A model generated the notes under the pieces. The model was not told where the DNA came from and ran no database searches. It saw only the letters and a program-made list of their open reading frames with translations. Positions 5,214-6,634 of a stretch of 6,634 bases of DNA are shown here, piece by piece. How positions within the stretch are numbered: the stretch's first letter is position 1; every line of letters starts with the position of its first letter. The position numbers and the translations under genes were made by a program. The stretch lies in the NCBI GenBank assembly GCA_021202715.1, contig JAJQCL010000223.1, forward strand, positions 1-6,634, written 5' to 3'. This stretch comes from Lachnospiraceae bacterium. GTDB taxonomy: Bacteria > Bacillota > Clostridia > Lachnospirales > Lachnospiraceae.

Positions 5214-5957
5214 TTATCCTTCCAGCGGATACCAGTCCTCTCCTCCTTCCAGGCAGAGAGCATTTCGCACGCGGCTGTAGCGGTACACGGAATAAGACAG
5301 AAGATCCTCATGGCGTACCGCACGTTCATTAACGTCCCGCACAAGCCAGGACAGCTTCTGCGCATCCGTCATCGATCCCGGCAGAGCGATCATCTCATGG
5401 ATGCTGGAAGGAAGAAGAAAACACTCCTCCCAGTTCTTCTCCTCTGTCAGCCGAAGCAGCAGGCCGGGCGATAAAACAGCCGAAGCCCCCAGACTGCGCT
5501 GACGATTGGTGATCACATAGAGCGGCAATTCCTTCGAAATGTCACTGAAAGATCCGCAAAGACCCAGAATCCCCGCTTCCCCCTTCTCCAGCGCAAACAG
5601 AGAAATAAGCATCTGTTCCATGGGAACACACTCCGGTGTAAAGAAGACCTCTTCGTTCTGCTCCGCCTGATGAAACAGATCTTCTTCCGAAATTCCCCAC
5701 CCGGCCAGTCTGTCCCTCTGAATGAGAAGGACACCGGAACAGCCTCTCTCCATCTCAAAAGAAAGATAGCAGACCAGTGCCAGATCCAGCACAGACCGAT
5801 GCGGCGTCCGCTCCAGAAGCCTCTGATTCCACGCACGATGGATCAGCTTCAGACCAATCCGTTCCCTCACCGGCTCCCAGTCCGACAGCCAGGGGTCCGC
5901 TCCATATCCTGCCTGCAGCCCCTCCTGCATCGTCTGCCTGAATTCTTCATACAACAT
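5214..5957 (-). CDS. DUF5688 family protein, short N-terminus
   Basis: This 247-residue protein of unknown function has no signal peptide or membrane helix, so it should be cytoplasmic. DUF5688 hallmarks are visible: TPHRSVLDLALVCYLSFE (51-68), GVLLIQRDRLAGWGISEEDL (75-94), LPLYVITNRQRSLGAS (144-159), the highly characteristic LLPSSIHEMIALP (181-193), VRDVNER (206-212) and a closing SYSVYRYSR (221-229). In remembered family members about 60-100 residues, plus an acidic insert in the middle, are present that this protein lacks, so it is a compact version. The ATG at 5957 has GGGAGG 5 bases upstream; the frame stays open to 6164 but that runs through a tRNA gene and is rejected. It lies downstream of tRNA-Arg on the same strand with no convincing promoter between. 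Its ribosome binding site is inside a terminator-like hairpin. Confidence 0.88.
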   Translation of the reverse strand: MLYEEFRQTMQEGLQAGYGADPWLSDWEPVRERIGLKLIHRAWNQRLLERTPHRSVLDLALVCYLSFEMERGCSGVLLIQRDRLAGWGISEEDLFHQAEQNEEVFFTPECVPMEQMLISLFALEKGEAGILGLCGSFSDISKELPLYVITNRQRSLGASAVLSPGLLLRLTEEKNWEECFLLPSSIHEMIALPGSMTDAQKLSWLVRDVNERAVRHEDLLSYSVYRYSRVRNALCLEGGEDWYPLEG

Positions 5958-5985
5958 AAAAACCTCCCGCCCTTCCGGGCCGAGG
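5958..5985 (-). terminator. Terminator-like hairpin covering the DUF5688 ribosome binding site
   Basis: In transcript sense CCTC (5985-5982), a G, GCCC, the GNRA-type loop GGAA, GGGC, GG, and GAGG (5966-5963) form an eight-pair stem with a small internal loop, followed at once by TTTTT (5962-5958) and then the ATG of the DUF5688 gene. It has the form of an intrinsic terminator for the tRNA-Arg transcript. The 3' arm also contains the GGGAGG ribosome binding site, so folding would both stop transcription and hide the start. Confidence 0.65.
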
Positions 5986-6106
5986 CAAAAACGTCCTGCG
6001 CACCACCGTTTCTGCCTCTCATGTGTCTCGTCGTATGGATGGGAATACAACCAAATCAAAAGGTGTCTGGAACGCGATGTTTGTAGAAAATCCAGAAAAA
6101 GAGAAA

Positions 6107-6178
6107 TGCATCTGATAGGAATCGAACCTACGCACACGGCTCCGGAGGCCATCGCTCTATCCACTGAGCTACAGATGC
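6107..6178 (-). tRNA. tRNA-Arg (anticodon CCG)
   Basis: This 72-base gene folds into a full cloverleaf. The acceptor stem GCATCTG/CAGATGC is perfect. The D arm is GCTC/GAGC with GG in its loop. The anticodon arm ATGGC/GCCGT has the loop CTCCGGA, giving anticodon CCG, which reads CGG (Arg). The variable loop is 4 bases, and the T arm is GTAGG/CCTAT with the loop TTCGATT. The discriminator base is A, and CCA is not encoded but must be added after transcription. Its -10 box ends only 9 bases upstream of the 5' end, so the primary transcript has almost no leader. About 120 bases downstream lies the hairpin in front of the DUF5688 gene. Confidence 0.97.
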
Positions 6179-6187
6179 ATCTCGTTT

Positions 6188-6215
6188 AGTATAACACACT
6201 TTTTTAAAAAGGCAA
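6188..6215 (-). promoter_or_regulatory. Sigma-A promoter of tRNA-Arg
   Basis: TTGCCT (6215-6210) and TATACT (6193-6188) are separated by 16 bases of T/A-rich DNA. The -10 ends 9 bases before the mature tRNA 5' end, so transcription begins within a few bases of the tRNA. The -35 matches four of six consensus bases and the -10 five of six. Confidence 0.75.
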
Positions 6216-6232
6216 GGCTAATTTGGAAAAAG

Positions 6233-6282
6233 CGCAAAGATTTTCCCCTCCCGATCTCAGGATCCAGCGGGAAATCTTTGCG
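6233..6282. repeat. Large inverted repeat between divergent promoters
   Basis: CGCAAAGATTTTCCC (6233-6247) pairs with GGGAAATCTTTGCG (6269-6282): fourteen pairs with one bulged T across a 21-base spacer that itself contains GATC-TCAG-GATC. On the minus strand the stem is followed by CTTTTT, as in an intrinsic terminator; on the plus strand only TTT follows. It lies between the tRNA-Arg promoter and the plus-strand gene, and its right arm overlaps that gene's putative -35. It could stop antisense transcription, insulate the two promoters, or be a protein-binding site. Confidence 0.8.
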
Positions 6283-6306
6283 TTTCTACCGGGTTTATGC
6301 TAGACT
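6278..6306 (+). promoter_or_regulatory. Putative promoter of the plus-strand membrane protein
   Basis: TTGCGT (6278-6283), 17 bases, then TAGACT (6301-6306), with TG one base upstream of the -10 (extended -10 form). The match is moderate. Transcription would begin near 6313, inside a short inverted repeat, giving a leader of about 43 bases. Confidence 0.5.
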
Positions 6307-6309
6307 ATC

Positions 6310-6324
6310 GGCAGAGATTCTGCC
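6310..6324. promoter_or_regulatory. Short inverted repeat at the predicted transcription start
   Basis: GGCAGA-GAT-TCTGCC is a perfect 6-base-pair inverted repeat with a 3-base centre, placed at the predicted +1 of the plus-strand gene. It may be an operator or a 5' stem-loop. The assignment rests on position only. Confidence 0.35.
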
Positions 6325-6355
6325 AATCCCATACACGTAAGAAGGGAGTTTATCC

Positions 6356-6634
6356 ATGAAAAAAGGCCCAAAAAAACGGAGCCGGCGGCAGACAGCGGCC
6401 CTGATCGCCATCATCCTTCTCCTGCTCATGTATCTGATCAACCTGGTTCTGGCTCTCATCGGCACCGATGAGGCCCGCGATCTGTTAAAGATTACTATGA
6501 CCTTCAGCATCGCGGCTCCCATCCTGCTCTTCGGTCTGTTGGTGGCTCTGCAGAAATCCTCCCGTTTCCGCCAGGATCCGGTAGAAGAGTTGACGCCGGA
6601 GCAGAGAGCGGAAGCACGTCAGAAAATGCGCGCG
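6356..6634 (+). CDS. Small membrane protein with two helices, partial (runs off window)
   Basis: The first 93 residues are visible, with no stop before the window ends. A basic N-terminus (MKKGPKKRSRRQ, 1-12) precedes a hydrophobic helix at about 14-36 (ALIAIILLLLMYLINLVLAL, starting at 15). A short polar hairpin (GTDEARDLLK, 37-46) follows, then a second helix at about 48-65 (MTFSIAAPILLFGLLVAL). The cytoplasmic tail then turns polar (QKSSRFRQDPVEELTPEQRAEARQK from 66). By the positive-inside rule both ends should be cytoplasmic. GGGAG lies 7 bases before the ATG. I do not recognise a characterised family; it resembles the short hypothetical membrane proteins common in Lachnospiraceae. It is the only plus-strand gene here and diverges from tRNA-Arg. 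The open end means that the full length and any further domain are unknown. Confidence 0.8.
   Translation, partial: MKKGPKKRSRRQTAALIAIILLLLMYLINLVLALIGTDEARDLLKITMTFSIAAPILLFGLLVALQKSSRFRQDPVEELTPEQRAEARQKMRA

Noticed and set aside
5958..6164. N-terminal extension of the DUF5688 frame upstream of 5957
   Set aside because: It would translate through the tRNA-Arg gene. The ATG at 5957 has a good ribosome binding site and the family-like protein begins after it.
6107..6178. Integration site of a mobile element at tRNA-Arg
   Set aside because: No second copy of the tRNA 3' end and no integrase gene are seen in the window.
6295..6522. Minus-strand open frame opposite the membrane protein
   Set aside because: It is arginine-rich, lacks a ribosome binding site, and lies antisense to a gene with a good start and two hydrophobic helices.

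Overview
The window looks like chromosomal core DNA from an endospore-forming member of the Clostridia, most likely a Lachnospiraceae species. The evidence is the gene order hup (HU) - rqcP/yabO - yabP - yabQ - divIC, which is the classic sporulation and division cluster of this group, together with a DUF5688 protein of the type common in Lachnospiraceae, moderately GC-rich core genes, and strong TTGACA-N17-TAtaAT type promoters with AGGAGG ribosome binding sites. Nearly everything reads on the minus strand. Only the last, partial gene reads on the plus strand.

Layout from left to right (minus-strand genes therefore run right to left). Positions 1-1708 hold the hup-rqcP-yabP-yabQ-divIC cluster: HU nucleoid protein, the S4-domain ribosome quality-control factor RqcP, two spore-formation proteins, and the cut-off start of a DivIC/FtsB-like division protein. 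A sigma-A promoter lies upstream of hup, a hairpin pair separates hup from rqcP, and a candidate sigma-E promoter precedes yabP. Positions 1888-2496 hold an AT-richer DinJ/YafQ-type toxin-antitoxin pair with its own promoter and two palindromes, placed between hup and queA. Positions 2507-5149 hold a two-gene operon: a membrane-anchored SH3-domain protein followed by queA (queuosine synthesis), the latter with an unusual C-terminal tail. Positions 5214-6215 hold tRNA-Arg(CCG) with its promoter and, downstream of it, a DUF5688 gene whose ribosome binding site lies inside a terminator-like hairpin. Positions 6216-6634 hold a divergent intergenic region with a large inverted repeat, and the start of a small two-helix membrane protein on the plus strand.

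The left block joins chromosome packaging, rescue of stalled ribosomes, spore cortex/coat formation and septation. The candidate sigma-E promoter suggests that yabPQ can be switched on in the mother cell independently of the vegetative hup promoter. I see no CRISPR array, insertion sequence, phage gene or obviously new multi-gene system. The parts most worth following are regulatory: the hairpin that covers the DUF5688 start, the large inverted repeat between divergent promoters, and the toxin-antitoxin insertion.
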